From: Bacillota bacterium
GTDB taxonomy: Bacteria > Bacillota > Limnochordia > Darwinibacteriales > DTU012
Assembly (NCBI GenBank): GCA_012520795.1
Contig: JAAYNP010000047.1
Coordinates: 1-64,000, forward strand
DNA length: 64,000 nt
Reading direction: 5' to 3'
Made by a program: the position numbers and the translations under genes. The notes beneath the pieces were generated by a model. That model searched no databases, was not told where the DNA came from, and saw only the letters and a list, made by a program, of their open reading frames with translations. This document shows, one piece after another, positions 52,232-62,067 of the stretch; position 1 is the stretch's first letter; the number at the start of each line of letters is the position of its first letter.

Positions 52232-53254
52232 ATGCTGAATGAGAGAAAAATCATGGTGCTGCAGGCTATTATCGATGATTATATTCGTTCTGCTGAACCG
52301 GTTGGTTCCCGGACTATTGCTCGCCGCTATAATCTGGGCGTTTCTCCCGCCACCATTCGCAATGAGATGGCAGATTTGGAAGAAATCGGATATATTATCC
52401 AGCCGCATATTTCAGCAGGTCGGATACCATCAGATAAAGGGTACCGCTTTTATGTCGATGTGTTGATGGAGCCATCCGAGATTCCGGAAGGCAAACGCAG
52501 TGAGATCCAGCGCCGTGTTGGGGCAATCAGCCATGAAGTGGAGCAGCTTGTGCAAGAAGCGTCAAAGCTGCTGTCGGTATTGACCAACTATGTTGCGGTT
52601 GTCCTGGCTCCGCAGATGAACAAATGCGTCATCGAACGGATCCAGCTGCTGGCACTGGATGAATACCGGATCCTGTTGGTTTTGGTGCTCTATCCAGGGC
52701 TGGTGCAGAACAGGATTGTTCGGATGCCGGGAACATACGACCCCGACGCACTGCCGCAGATTTCCCGGGAGTTGACAGAGAGGCTCCAGGGTGTTGCCTA
52801 CCGCGATCTCCTATCCAGTTTGATCAAAGAAATCAAAAGGGAATACGGCGATCTGGGCGCGGCGCTTCTGGATGTGATCGCCGGCGAGCTGGTGGATTCA
52901 AAGCAGGAAAAGGTCTTCCTCAGCGGCGCCATCAGCATTTTTGAGCAGCCGGAGTTTAAAGATCTTGAGCGGGCCAAAGGCCTGTTAGGTTTGTTGGAGC
53001 AGAAAGACGCTCTTTCCGGCTTGATCAGCACTCTCAGCAGGTATTCGGGGGTACAGGTCACTATTGGCCGGGAAAACCCCATGGAGGAAATCCACGAATG
53101 CAGCGTGGTCACCTCCACATATTCAGTGGGCAGTAAGGTGATGGGGGCGATTGGTGTAATTGGCCCGACCAGGATGGAATATGCTAATGTATATTCCGTT
53201 GTCGAACTTCTGGCCAATTCACTCAGCGAAGTCCTAACCGATCTTATTAAATAG
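52232..53254 (+). CDS. hrcA: Heat-inducible transcription repressor HrcA
   Basis: Represses class I heat-shock genes through CIRCE. The 340 residues contain an N-terminal winged helix (about 1-75) with AEPVGSRTIARRYNLGVSPATIRNEM, an inserted dimerising domain and a GAF-like C-terminal domain (IGVIGPTRMEYANVYSVVELL). ATG 52232 after AAGAGGCGAG. First gene of hrcA-grpE-dnaK-dnaJ. Confidence 0.97.
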   Translation: MLNERKIMVLQAIIDDYIRSAEPVGSRTIARRYNLGVSPATIRNEMADLEEIGYIIQPHISAGRIPSDKGYRFYVDVLMEPSEIPEGKRSEIQRRVGAISHEVEQLVQEASKLLSVLTNYVAVVLAPQMNKCVIERIQLLALDEYRILLVLVLYPGLVQNRIVRMPGTYDPDALPQISRELTERLQGVAYRDLLSSLIKEIKREYGDLGAALLDVIAGELVDSKQEKVFLSGAISIFEQPEFKDLERAKGLLGLLEQKDALSGLISTLSRYSGVQVTIGRENPMEEIHECSVVTSTYSVGSKVMGAIGVIGPTRMEYANVYSVVELLANSLSEVLTDLIK

Positions 53255-53276
53255 GTGGAACTGAGGAGGTAGAGAC

Positions 53277-53945
53277 TTGAACGAAAAACAGCTTCAGCAC
53301 GGACAAGATACGGGCCAGGTCCGGGAAGGGGCCAACTCCGAGGAAGCCAAGCCCGATACAACCAAGGCTGAACCCAACGGCGGGCCTGGGGATCTGGAAC
53401 GGGAAACCGGCTCAGAAACTGCACAATGTGGAAAGGCGGAAGCCGAAGGTGATGCCTGCCGCTGCAGGGAAGAGGCTGAGCGGTTCGAGCATCTGCAGCA
53501 GCAGTGGGAGCAGGAACGGGCTGATCTGGTGAATCGGATGCTGAGGTTGAAGGCCGATTTTGACAATTACAAACGGCGCAGCGAGGCACAGGTCGAAACA
53601 ATCCGCGCTGCAGCCAACCAGAATCTCCTGGTTGAACTGCTGCCGGTTATCGATAATTTCGAACGGGCGATTGCCGCCGCCGAAGATGATTCACCTTATC
53701 TCGCCGGCGTAAAGATGATCTTTGATCAGCTGATGAACTGCCTGTACAAGGAAGGGTTAACTCCTATCGATGCCGTGGGGAAACCTTTTGATCCAAACAT
53801 CCATGAAGCAGTCAGCATAGAAGGGGATCCGGGACAGGATTTGGTCGTCATCGGTGAAATACAAAAGGGCTACTTATATAAAGACAGATTGCTGCGGGCA
53901 AGCATGGTCAAGGTTGCCCCTGAACAGCAACATGAGGAGGAATAG
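53277..53945 (+). CDS. grpE: Nucleotide exchange factor GrpE
   Basis: Co-chaperone that releases ADP from DnaK. The 222 residues have an acidic low-complexity start (about 1-60), a long dimerising helix (about 65-120, RMLRLKADFDNYKRRSE) and the C-terminal beta domain (FDPNIHEAVSIEGDPG, VVIGEIQKGYLYKDRLLRASMVKV). TTG start at 53277 after GAGGAGGT. dnaK follows after three bases. Confidence 0.96.
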   Translation: MNEKQLQHGQDTGQVREGANSEEAKPDTTKAEPNGGPGDLERETGSETAQCGKAEAEGDACRCREEAERFEHLQQQWEQERADLVNRMLRLKADFDNYKRRSEAQVETIRAAANQNLLVELLPVIDNFERAIAAAEDDSPYLAGVKMIFDQLMNCLYKEGLTPIDAVGKPFDPNIHEAVSIEGDPGQDLVVIGEIQKGYLYKDRLLRASMVKVAPEQQHEEE

Positions 53946-53948
53946 CTA

Positions 53949-55787
53949 ATGGGTAAAGTAATAGGCATTGATTTAGGGACAACAAATTCTGTTGTAGCAG
54001 TATTGGAAGGTGGGGAACCGATCGTTATCCCGAATGCGGAAGGGAGCCGCACCACCCCTTCGGTGGTGGCTTTCACCAAAGAAGGGGAACGGCTGGTGGG
54101 CCAAGTGGCCAAAAGGCAGGCCATTACCAATCCTGACCGTACCGTTATGTCCATCAAACGCCAAATGGGCACGGATTATTCCGTTACCATTGATGGCAAG
54201 AAATATTCTCCCCAGGAGATTTCAGCCATGATCCTGCGCAAGCTTAAGGAAGAGGCTGAGAACTACTTGGGCGAACCTGTCACTCAGGCTGTAATTACAG
54301 TCCCGGCCTATTTTACCGATTCACAGCGCCAGGCTACCAAGGATGCGGGCATAATTGCCGGTTTGGAAGTGCTGCGGATTATCAACGAGCCGACAGCCGC
54401 TTCCCTTGCCTATGGCCTGGATAAAGAGCAGGAGCAGACGGTGGTGGTTTATGACCTGGGCGGCGGGACTTTTGATGTGTCCATCCTGGAACTGGAGGAA
54501 GGTTATATCGGCGTGAAAGCTACCAGCGGCAACAACCGCCTGGGCGGCGATGATTTTGACGAACGCCTGGCCCGTTATCTGATTGATGAGTTCAAAAAAG
54601 AAACCGGTGTGGATTTGTCCAAAGACAAAATGGCGATGCAGCGCCTAAGGGATGCGGCGGAAAAGGCCAAGATCGAACTGTCCGGCTTGCCGCAGACCAA
54701 TGTCAATTTGCCGTTTATCAGTGCCAGCGATGCAGGGCCCCTGCATATGGACATCACCGTCACCAGGGCCAAGTTCAATGAGCTGACTGCCGATTTGGTA
54801 GAGGCGACAATGGGCCCGCTGCGCCGGGCAATGGAAGACGCGGGGCTGCAGCCGGGGGATATTGACCGCGTGATTCTGGTGGGTGGATCGACCAGGATTC
54901 CTGCCGTGCAGGAAGCGATCAAGAATGTCATGGGCAAAGAACCGTACAAAGGGATCAATCCCGATGAATGCGTAGCCATGGGTGCCGCCATTCAAGCCGG
55001 GGTCTTGTCCGGGGAGTTCGAAAAAGGGCAGGGCCTGGTCCTGGTGGACGTAACACCGCTGTCGCTGGGGATTGAGACTTTGGGCGGCGTGATGACCACA
55101 TTAATCAAGCGCAATACTGCCATCCCCTGCCGGGAGGCGAAGGTCTTCACCACTGCCGCCGACAACCAGCCGGCGGTGGACATCCATGTCCTGCAGGGCG
55201 AACGCCCCATGGCCAAGGACAATGTCACCTTGGGCAGGTTTCAGCTGACAGGCATTCCGCCTGCGCCCAGGGGAGTGCCGCAGATCGAGGTTACCTTCGA
55301 TATCGACCGCAACGGTATCGTCAATGTGTCAGCTAAAGACCTGGGTACAGGCAAAGAGCAGAAAATCACCGTTACTTCCGCCAGCGGGCTGACCAAGGAA
55401 GATATCGATAAAATGGTCCAGGAAGCGGAAGCGCATGCAGAGGAAGACAAGAAGCGCCGCGAATTGATTGAGCTGAAAAACCAGGCAGATACAGCCATTT
55501 ATAATATCGATCGTACTCTAAAGGACTTGGGGGATAAAGTCAGCGAATCGGAAAAGCAGGAGATTGAGGCTGCGAAAGAGGAATTGCAGAAAGCACTGGA
55601 AAGCGATAATATTGAAGAGATCAAAGCCAAGATCAAAGCTTTTGATGAGGTGATGCACAAGCTGTCCCAGAAGATTTATCAACAGACGCAAGCCGGCCAG
55701 CAGACGGGCGATACCTCTTCCACCCAGGACAAAGCTGAAGAAGATGTAGTAGATGCAGAGTTCACTGAAGAAGATGGACAGAAATAA
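53949..55787 (+). CDS. dnaK: Chaperone DnaK (Hsp70)
   Basis: ATP-driven Hsp70 chaperone working with DnaJ and GrpE. The 612 residues include the ATPase domain (about 1-355) with [23 protein letters not shown] and [10 protein letters not shown], the interdomain linker and substrate domain with [11 protein letters not shown], a helical lid and an acidic tail. It lacks the insert of Gram-negative DnaK (24-residue gap), as in Gram-positives. ATG 53949 after GAGGAGGA. Confidence 0.98.
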   Translation: MGKVIGIDLGTTNSVVAVLEGGEPIVIPNAEGSRTTPSVVAFTKEGERLVGQVAKRQAITNPDRTVMSIKRQMGTDYSVTIDGKKYSPQEISAMILRKLKEEAENYLGEPVTQAVITVPAYFTDSQRQATKDAGIIAGLEVLRIINEPTAASLAYGLDKEQEQTVVVYDLGGGTFDVSILELEEGYIGVKATSGNNRLGGDDFDERLARYLIDEFKKETGVDLSKDKMAMQRLRDAAEKAKIELSGLPQTNVNLPFISASDAGPLHMDITVTRAKFNELTADLVEATMGPLRRAMEDAGLQPGDIDRVILVGGSTRIPAVQEAIKNVMGKEPYKGINPDECVAMGAAIQAGVLSGEFEKGQGLVLVDVTPLSLGIETLGGVMTTLIKRNTAIPCREAKVFTTAADNQPAVDIHVLQGERPMAKDNVTLGRFQLTGIPPAPRGVPQIEVTFDIDRNGIVNVSAKDLGTGKEQKITVTSASGLTKEDIDKMVQEAEAHAEEDKKRRELIELKNQADTAIYNIDRTLKDLGDKVSESEKQEIEAAKEELQKALESDNIEEIKAKIKAFDEVMHKLSQKIYQQTQAGQQTGDTSSTQDKAEEDVVDAEFTEEDGQK

Positions 55788-55804
55788 CCGAAGGTGGTGG
55801 ATCG

Positions 55805-56935
55805 ATGGCCAAACAAGATTACTATGAGATCTTGGGTGTGCCAAGAGATGCTTCTCAAGAGGAAATTAAAAAAGCATACCGGCGTTTGGCCCGGCAGTAC
55901 CATCCGGATGTAAACAAGGAACCGGGAGCGGAAGAACGGTTCAAGGATATAAATGAAGCCTACCGGGTGTTGGGGGATCCAGAAACCCGCAGCCAGTACG
56001 ATCAGTTTGGCCATGCCGCCTTTGAGAACGGCGGGTTTGGCCAAGGCTTCGGCGGGTTTGGCGATTTTGGCTTTGGGTTTGAAGATCTTGGCGATATTTT
56101 TGCCGACATGTTTTTTGGAGGGAGTACAGCCCGCCGCCAAAGGCGCCCACGGAAAGGGGCAGATATCCGGGTCAGCCTGACGATTGAGTTTGATGAAGCT
56201 GCCTTTGGGGTTGAAAAACATGTGGAGGTTTCCCGGACAGAGATCTGTGCCCACTGTCACGGCAATCAAGCCGAACCGGGGACTCCGCTGAAGACCTGCC
56301 CTGACTGCGGCGGATCCGGGCAAGTCCGGTCGGTACAGCGCACTGTGTTCGGCCAGATCCAGACCAGCCGCACTTGCTCCCGCTGCGGGGGCGAGGGCAA
56401 GGTGTTTGAAATGCCCTGCAAAGTGTGCCAGGGCAGAGGCACGGTGCAGGCAGCCAAGAAGATCAGTGTTAAGATTCCGGCCGGAATTGACGACGGCCAG
56501 GTGGTCCGGGTAGGGGGCCAGGGTGAAGCGGGAAGCTACGGAGGGCCTTACGGCGATTTATTGGCCGTTGTGCATGTCAAACCCCACGAGTTCTTTGCCC
56601 GCCGGGGCAACGACATCGTCTGTGAGGTGCCGATTTCATTTGTGCAGGCCGCTTTGGGCGATGAAATAGACGTCCCCACTCTGGAGGGGGATGTCAAGAT
56701 GCGGATCCCCGAGGGGACGCAGAGCGGCAGAGTTTTTCGTCTGCGCGGCAAGGGAATCACGGATGTCCGAGGCTTCGGCCGGGGGGATCAATTGGTCCAG
56801 GTAAATGTCGTCACACCTACAAAGCTTACTCCGAGACAGAAGCAGATCTTGAGGGAATTTGCTAAAGCCAGTGACGAATCACTGCCGAATGAAACCAAGA
56901 GTTTCTTCGGCAAAGTCAAGGATGCATTCAGATAA
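55805..56935 (+). CDS. dnaJ: Chaperone DnaJ (Hsp40)
   Basis: Delivers substrates to DnaK and triggers ATP hydrolysis. The 376 residues show the J domain (1-70) with HPD in YHPDVNK, a Gly/Phe-rich region (about 75-105), four zinc-finger repeats (about 140-215: [32 protein letters not shown]) and the C-terminal substrate domain. The first repeat departs slightly from CxxCxGxG. ATG 55805 after AAGGTGGTGG. Confidence 0.98.
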   Translation: MAKQDYYEILGVPRDASQEEIKKAYRRLARQYHPDVNKEPGAEERFKDINEAYRVLGDPETRSQYDQFGHAAFENGGFGQGFGGFGDFGFGFEDLGDIFADMFFGGSTARRQRRPRKGADIRVSLTIEFDEAAFGVEKHVEVSRTEICAHCHGNQAEPGTPLKTCPDCGGSGQVRSVQRTVFGQIQTSRTCSRCGGEGKVFEMPCKVCQGRGTVQAAKKISVKIPAGIDDGQVVRVGGQGEAGSYGGPYGDLLAVVHVKPHEFFARRGNDIVCEVPISFVQAALGDEIDVPTLEGDVKMRIPEGTQSGRVFRLRGKGITDVRGFGRGDQLVQVNVVTPTKLTPRQKQILREFAKASDESLPNETKSFFGKVKDAFR

Positions 56936-56938
56936 GGC

Positions 56939-56966
56939 AGTGGCGGGTAATACCGCCACTTTTAAT
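56939..56966 (+). terminator. Probable terminator after dnaJ
   Basis: AGTGGCGG (56939-56946) / CCGCCACT (56953-56960), 6-base loop, TTTTAAT after. It may be partly leaky, since no strong promoter is visible before prmA. Confidence 0.65.
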
Positions 56967-56996
56967 CATTATGATTTTGGACAAGGGCGTGGCAGT

Positions 56997-57926
56997 ATGG
57001 GTAAACAGTGGCAGGAGGTAGCGGCCTTAACCCATCAGGAAGCAGCGGAAGCCGCGGGTGAAATCATGCTCAGATATGGGGCCCAAGGCGTGGCCTTTGA
57101 AAGTGATGCCCTGATCCGGGAAGCCATGGCAAACCAATGGGGCGATTATTTCCCGGAGCTGTCCGGCGATCAACGGGTGATGATCAAGGCCTATTTTCAT
57201 GTGCCGAAAAACGCTGCCCAGCTGAACCAGATCCAAAGGGAAATCGAGGCCTTGTCCGGATTTGGGCTGCAGGTAGGCCAGGTGGAACTGACAGCCCGGA
57301 TCATATCTGAAGCTGATTGGGCTGATGCCTGGAAGCAGTACTACCATCCTGTCAGAATCGGCCGTGTGGTGATTGAGCCCAGCTGGGAGCCGATGGCCAA
57401 TCCCCAGGCTGATGCAGTAGTTGTTGTACTGGACCCGGGCATGGCCTTTGGAACCGGCACACACCCCACCACTGCCATGTGCATCGAGGCCCTTCAGGAT
57501 CATTCGCTGCAGGGCCGGACAGTGTGGGATATCGGCACCGGTTCGGGCATTTTGGCGATCACCGCCGCCAAACTGGGAGCCGGAGAAGTAAGAGCTGTGG
57601 ATACTGACCCGGTTGCGGTGGAAGTGTGCCGGGAAAACGCCGCCAGGAATGGGGTTGAGATCAGCTGCGGCCGAGGCTCGCTCCCCGGATTGCCGGGGAA
57701 GGCGGATCTGATTGTGGCCAATATTATCGCCGATGTGATCATTGAGCTAATGCCGGCGGCAGCTGCAAAGCTTACAAGCCGGGGTGTGTTTCTGGCGTCA
57801 GGCGTTATTCACAGCAGGGCTGCGGATGTGGCCAACGCCGCTTCAGAAAACGGTTTTACAGTAACCCGCCGGATGGAGCAGGGCGAATGGGTTTGTTTTG
57901 AACTGCAGCAGAGGAGGACCGGCTGA
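56997..57926 (+). CDS. prmA: Ribosomal protein L11 methyltransferase
   Basis: Methylates lysines and the N-terminus of L11 with SAM. The 309 residues contain the N-terminal substrate-recognition domain and the class I methyltransferase fold with DIGTGSGILAITAAKLGA, FGTGTHPTT and the catalytic-loop LIVANIIADV. ATG 56997 after AAGGGCG; the frame runs upstream into dnaJ but lacks a site. Overlaps rsmE by one base. Confidence 0.95.
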   Translation: MGKQWQEVAALTHQEAAEAAGEIMLRYGAQGVAFESDALIREAMANQWGDYFPELSGDQRVMIKAYFHVPKNAAQLNQIQREIEALSGFGLQVGQVELTARIISEADWADAWKQYYHPVRIGRVVIEPSWEPMANPQADAVVVVLDPGMAFGTGTHPTTAMCIEALQDHSLQGRTVWDIGTGSGILAITAAKLGAGEVRAVDTDPVAVEVCRENAARNGVEISCGRGSLPGLPGKADLIVANIIADVIIELMPAAAAKLTSRGVFLASGVIHSRAADVANAASENGFTVTRRMEQGEWVCFELQQRRTG

Positions 57927-58687
57927 TGGTTAAGGTTTTCGTGCCTTCCGGGCAAGTCAGCCAGGGCAAGGTAACAGTTACCGGTGGAGATGCACACCAT
58001 TTGCGGTCAGTATTGCGCAAAAAACCGGGCGATCAGGTTTTGATCGGTGTAATCGGCGGCGCAGGAAGCCGGGCTTATGAAGGTGTGATTGTGGCGGTTG
58101 ATTCCTCCAAGGTTATCTGTGAGCTGTTGAGCCCGGTAAAGGTCCAAACAGAGCCGCAGCTCAAAGCCTGCCTGTGCCAGGCGGTGGCCAAAGGCGGTAA
58201 AATGGACTTGGTTATCCAGAAGAGTGTGGAACTGGGAGTTACGGAGATTGTCCCGTTTTTTTCCCAGTATACCGTAGTCAGGCTGGACGGGGAAAAAAGC
58301 CGGCAGAGGCAGGAGCGCTGGCAGAAAATTGCCGAGGCAGCCGCCAAACAGTGCCGGCGCGATACGATCCCCCAAGTACATCTGCCTGTAAGTTTTGACC
58401 AGCTGGCTGCGGCGCTGGCCCACCGCGACGAGGATCACCTGCTGTTGATGCCCTATGAACAGGAACAGAACCGGGGGTTGGCCCATATTCAAGGGCATTT
58501 GCCAAAACAGCCCCGGCAGGTTAGTATTGTGATTGGGCCCGAAGGCGGTTTCTGCCCAGAGGAAGTGGAAAGAATCAAAACCATTAACGGAGAAATCATA
58601 ACGCTTGGTCCCAGAATCCTGCGGACCGAAACAGCTGCTGTTGCCGTATTGGCGTTGGTGCAGTTTTTATGGGGTGATTTGGGTTGA
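57926..58687 (+). CDS. rsmE: 16S rRNA (uracil(1498)-N3)-methyltransferase
   Basis: SPOUT-class knotted methyltransferase modifying U1498 of 16S rRNA. The 253 residues have an N-terminal PUA-like domain (DAHHLRSVLRKKPGD) and the knot motifs VIGPEGGF and TLGPRILRTETA. Start ATG 57926 overlaps the stop of prmA, and the end overlaps mtaB by four bases. Confidence 0.95.
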   Translation: MVKVFVPSGQVSQGKVTVTGGDAHHLRSVLRKKPGDQVLIGVIGGAGSRAYEGVIVAVDSSKVICELLSPVKVQTEPQLKACLCQAVAKGGKMDLVIQKSVELGVTEIVPFFSQYTVVRLDGEKSRQRQERWQKIAEAAAKQCRRDTIPQVHLPVSFDQLAAALAHRDEDHLLLMPYEQEQNRGLAHIQGHLPKQPRQVSIVIGPEGGFCPEEVERIKTINGEIITLGPRILRTETAAVAVLALVQFLWGDLG

Positions 58688-60030
58688 ACAAACGGGTAGC
58701 TGTGCATACCCTTGGCTGCAAAGTCAATCAATACGATTCGGAAGCAATCGCAGCCCAGTTTAAGGCTCATGGATATGAAGTGGTGGACTTCAACCAGGCC
58801 GGGGCTGATGTCTATATCATCAATACCTGCACGGTAACGAACATCAGCGATCATAAGTCGAGACAGATGATCCGCCGGGCCCACCGGAACAATCCCCAGG
58901 CAAAGATTGTGGTGGTGGGGTGCCTGGCTCAGACAAATCCGGAGCAGGTCAAGGCTCTTCCCGGAGTCAATCTGATTGTGGGGACGGACAAGCGCAGCCG
59001 GATTGTGGAGTTGGTGGAACAAATCGGCCGCCATGGGCAGGGTGTCATGGTGGAAGACATTCTGCAGGTGCGCCAGTTTGAAGAACTAAACGCCGCCGCC
59101 TTTGAAGGCAGAACCCGGGCTTACCTGAAGATTCAGGATGGCTGCAATCAGTACTGTGCCTACTGCAAGGTGCCCTATGCCCGGGGGCCGTCCCGGAGCC
59201 GGCCTGCTACCAGTGTGATTGAGCAGGCGGCCCATATCGCCAAACAAGGGTACCGGGAAATTGTGCTCACCGGGATCCACTTGGGCGGCTACGGGCAGGA
59301 TTTAAAGCCGGCCACTTCCCTTTCGGAGATTGTGGAACAAGTAGCCGATGTGCCCAATCTGCAGCGGGTGCGCATCAGTTCGGTCGATCCCAATGAGATA
59401 GACGCAAAACTGATCGATCTGGTGGCAAACCACCCCAAGGTCTGCCGGCACCTGCACATCCCTTTGCAGAGCGGTTCGGATCAAATTCTCAAGCGGATGC
59501 GGCGCCGCTGTCAAACCGCGGATTTTCGTCGCATTGTGGAGGCCGTGCGGGCACAAGTACCGGAGGTTGCCATTACCACCGATGTAATCGTTGGTTTTCC
59601 CGGTGAAACTCCCGATCTGTTTGACCAAACTTACGCGTTCTTGGAAGATACGGCTCCCTGCAAAATCCATGTCTTCCCGTATTCAGCGCGGGAAGGGACT
59701 TTGGCTTATTCTTTCCCTGATCAAGTGCCGAAACAAGAAAAAGAACGGCGCAGCCGGGCTTTGACAGCCTTGTCTGATCAGCTGGCCTTTGCCTACCACC
59801 AAAAGTTTGTCAACCGGACGGTGGGCGTGTTGGTTGAACGGGAGCAGGAGGGGATGCTGGTGGGGCATACGGACAATTATATACAGGTGGCCCTCCCCGC
59901 AGTCAGAGAAGGTGATCTGCCGATCGGCGAGATCATTGCCGCCAGGATTGTTTCCGTGACAAACGGGCAGGTGGAAGGAATTTTGGATTCAGGTGCGAAT
60001 TTTGAGGTAGGCACGGAGGGAGGTGCGTAG
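58684..60030 (+). CDS. mtaB: tRNA t6A37 methylthiotransferase MtaB
   Basis: Radical SAM enzyme that converts t6A37 to ms2t6A37 in tRNAs. The 448 residues show the N-terminal UPF0004 domain with HTLGCKVNQYDSE and cluster cysteines (Cys in TCTVTN, GCLAQ), the radical SAM motif CNQYCAYCKVPYARG, and a C-terminal TRAM domain (about 372-440). TTG start at 58684 within the last codons of rsmE. Confidence 0.94.
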   Translation: MNKRVAVHTLGCKVNQYDSEAIAAQFKAHGYEVVDFNQAGADVYIINTCTVTNISDHKSRQMIRRAHRNNPQAKIVVVGCLAQTNPEQVKALPGVNLIVGTDKRSRIVELVEQIGRHGQGVMVEDILQVRQFEELNAAAFEGRTRAYLKIQDGCNQYCAYCKVPYARGPSRSRPATSVIEQAAHIAKQGYREIVLTGIHLGGYGQDLKPATSLSEIVEQVADVPNLQRVRISSVDPNEIDAKLIDLVANHPKVCRHLHIPLQSGSDQILKRMRRRCQTADFRRIVEAVRAQVPEVAITTDVIVGFPGETPDLFDQTYAFLEDTAPCKIHVFPYSAREGTLAYSFPDQVPKQEKERRSRALTALSDQLAFAYHQKFVNRTVGVLVEREQEGMLVGHTDNYIQVALPAVREGDLPIGEIIAARIVSVTNGQVEGILDSGANFEVGTEGGA

Positions 60031-60032
60031 TG

Positions 60033-60371
60033 ATGGACTGTATCTTTTGCAAAATCGCCAATAGAGAGCTCGGTACTGAACTGGTATATGAAAGCGATGA
60101 CGTTGTGGCCTTTCCAGATATCCACCCGCAGGCGCCTGTCCACATCCTGATCATCCCCAAGAAGCATTTGGCCAACATTGGTGAGATAGGCCCGGGCGAT
60201 GAGGGTTTGCTCGATCAAATCGGTGCTGCTGTGAAGGAGCTGGCTGCGAAATACCAGCTTGATGATGGTTACCGGTTGGTGACTAACTGCGGCCCGGCCG
60301 GAGGGCAGACTGTCCCACACCTTCACTTTCATCTGTTGGGAGGGCGCGAGCTGTCCTGGCCCCCAGGATAA
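60033..60371 (+). CDS. HIT family protein (histidine triad nucleotide-binding)
   Basis: A 112-residue purine-nucleotide phosphoramidase of the HINT branch. The start MDCIFCKIANRE and the triad HLHFHLLGG near the end are diagnostic; two further metal-type cysteines lie at the N-terminus. Physiological substrate unknown. ATG 60033 is preferred over GTG 60030, with GGGAGG upstream. Confidence 0.93.
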   Translation: MDCIFCKIANRELGTELVYESDDVVAFPDIHPQAPVHILIIPKKHLANIGEIGPGDEGLLDQIGAAVKELAAKYQLDDGYRLVTNCGPAGGQTVPHLHFHLLGGRELSWPPG

Positions 60372-60376
60372 AACAA

Positions 60377-60405
60377 TTGACCAACTATAGTTAATAGATT
60401 ATAAT
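60377..60405 (+). promoter_or_regulatory. Strong sigma-A-type promoter of rpsU
   Basis: TTGACC (60377-60382), 17-base spacer, perfect TATAAT (60400-60405). Confidence 0.8.
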
Positions 60406-60459
60406 GGATGGGAACCGTTGTAATAATGGATGTGACGTTGCGGAGGGAGGGATAACAGG

Positions 60460-60642
60460 ATGGCAGAGATTAGGGTTGGCAAGAACGAGTCCCTCGATAG
60501 TGCTTTACGCCGTTTTAAAAGACAGGTACGCATAACGGGTGTATTGTCGGAAGTTCGGAAAAGGGAACAGTATGAAAAACCAAGTGTGAGGCGGAAGAAA
60601 AAGTCTGAAGCGGCACGCAAACGGAATTCCAGGTTCCGATAG
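60460..60642 (+). CDS. rpsU: 30S ribosomal protein S21
   Basis: A 60-residue, very basic small-subunit protein near the anti-Shine-Dalgarno region. Signatures: [21 protein letters not shown] and [15 protein letters not shown] 60460 after GCGGAGGGAGG. It has its own strong promoter and terminator. yqeY, which often follows, is absent. Confidence 0.98.
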   Translation: MAEIRVGKNESLDSALRRFKRQVRITGVLSEVRKREQYEKPSVRRKKKSEAARKRNSRFR

Positions 60643-60652
60643 ACAAGTATCG

Positions 60653-60688
60653 GCTCGATGTCATGATTGATTGATGTCGAGCTTTTTT
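60653..60688 (+). terminator. Rho-independent terminator after rpsU
   Basis: An 11-base helix with two G-T pairs (60653-60663 / 60672-60682), followed by six T residues. Confidence 0.8.
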
Positions 60689-60722
60689 CCATAGATGTGG
60701 ATTGCTCGAAGGGAGGCGGACC

Positions 60723-62024
60723 ATGAATCATAAGTTCTTGCGAGTATCTGTATTGACAATGATTGTCCTTGCTTTGGTGCTCAGTGGAGCCAGCTGCTTG
60801 GCCCAACAGCCGCCAACTCAAGTGCATGTGATTACTGTTGACGGCACTGTTGAGCTTGGCTTGTCCCAATATGTCCTGAGAGGGTTGAAACAGGCGCAGC
60901 GGGACCAGGCAGCGGTGCTCTTGGAAATCAACACCTTTGGGGGGCGTGTGGACGCGGCAACGGAAATCCGCGATCATATCCTGCGGATGGAGACACCGGT
61001 TATCGCCTTTGTCCGGGAGCGGGCCATATCGGCGGGAGCCTTGATTGCCATTGCGGCACCTCATATTGCCATGGCCCCCGGGAGTACCATGGGCGCAGCT
61101 GAACCCCGGCCTTTGGAGCAGAAAAATGTTTCCTATATGCGGGCTGAGTTCGCCGCCACCGCCCAGCGCCACGGCCGGGATGCCAGCATTGCCGCCGCCA
61201 TGGTGGATGCGGATGTGGTGATCGACGGGTTGGTAGGGCCGGGCAAATTGCTGACCTTGACAGCACAGGATGCCGTGGAGGTAGGCTATGCAGATTTGCT
61301 GACCAATTACCGTACAGAAGTTTTGGCCCATTACCAGCTCGATCATCTTCCGGTTGTGGAGATTGAGCGCAACTGGGCCGAGCGGTTGGCCGGCTTTGTG
61401 ACGGAGCCCACAGTAAGCCAAATCCTACTGATCCTAGGCTTTTTGGGGATCATCGTCGAACTACTGTCGCCGGGCCTGGGGCTGCCGGGTGTGATTGGAG
61501 TATCAGCCATGGGCCTGTTCTTTGGCGGCCGGATCCTGGCGGGATTGGCCGGCATGGAAGTGGTGGTCTTGTTTGTCCTGGGCATTCTGATGCTGATCGC
61601 CGAGATCTTCATCATTCCCGGGTTCGGCATCGTTGGACTGCTGGGCTTGATCAGCATTTTGGCCAGCATTTTCCTGTCCTTTGACAATTTCACTGCGGCA
61701 CTGACCAGCCTTGCCATAACTCTAGCTGTAACCGTTGTGATCATCGTAATCCTGTGGAAGCGGTTTACCAAGTCCCGGGCCTGGAGCCGTTTTGTCCTGC
61801 TCACCCGTGAAGAGAAGTCAAAGGGGTATCAGGGAGTGAGGGATTACAGTGATCTGGTGGGCAAAACCGGAGTTACTTTGTCAGTGTTGAGGCCTGCCGG
61901 GATTGTCAAAATCGGTGACCAACGTTACGATGTTGTATCAGATGGAGACTTTATTGCCAATAATACTATGGTGAAGGTGGTCCATGTGGAAGGAAACCGG
62001 ATAGTGGTGACCGAAGTCAGCTAA
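60723..62024 (+). CDS. NfeD-type ClpP-class membrane serine protease
   Basis: A 433-residue protein with a signal peptide (about 1-28), a ClpP-class serine protease domain (about 33-210), about four membrane spans (230-345) and a C-terminal NfeD OB-fold (about 360-430). The likely nucleophile is Ser103 in RAISAGAL; Lys134 may complete a Ser-Lys dyad. The family is genetically tied to flotillin-like proteins, and floA follows. Equivalent to yqeZ of B. subtilis. ATG 60723 after AAGGGAGGCGG. Confidence 0.9.
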   Translation: MNHKFLRVSVLTMIVLALVLSGASCLAQQPPTQVHVITVDGTVELGLSQYVLRGLKQAQRDQAAVLLEINTFGGRVDAATEIRDHILRMETPVIAFVRERAISAGALIAIAAPHIAMAPGSTMGAAEPRPLEQKNVSYMRAEFAATAQRHGRDASIAAAMVDADVVIDGLVGPGKLLTLTAQDAVEVGYADLLTNYRTEVLAHYQLDHLPVVEIERNWAERLAGFVTEPTVSQILLILGFLGIIVELLSPGLGLPGVIGVSAMGLFFGGRILAGLAGMEVVVLFVLGILMLIAEIFIIPGFGIVGLLGLISILASIFLSFDNFTAALTSLAITLAVTVVIIVILWKRFTKSRAWSRFVLLTREEKSKGYQGVRDYSDLVGKTGVTLSVLRPAGIVKIGDQRYDVVSDGDFIANNTMVKVVHVEGNRIVVTEVS

Positions 62025-62067
62025 AAACCCCTGATTGAGATCAATTATCTGTAGAGGAGGCAGTATC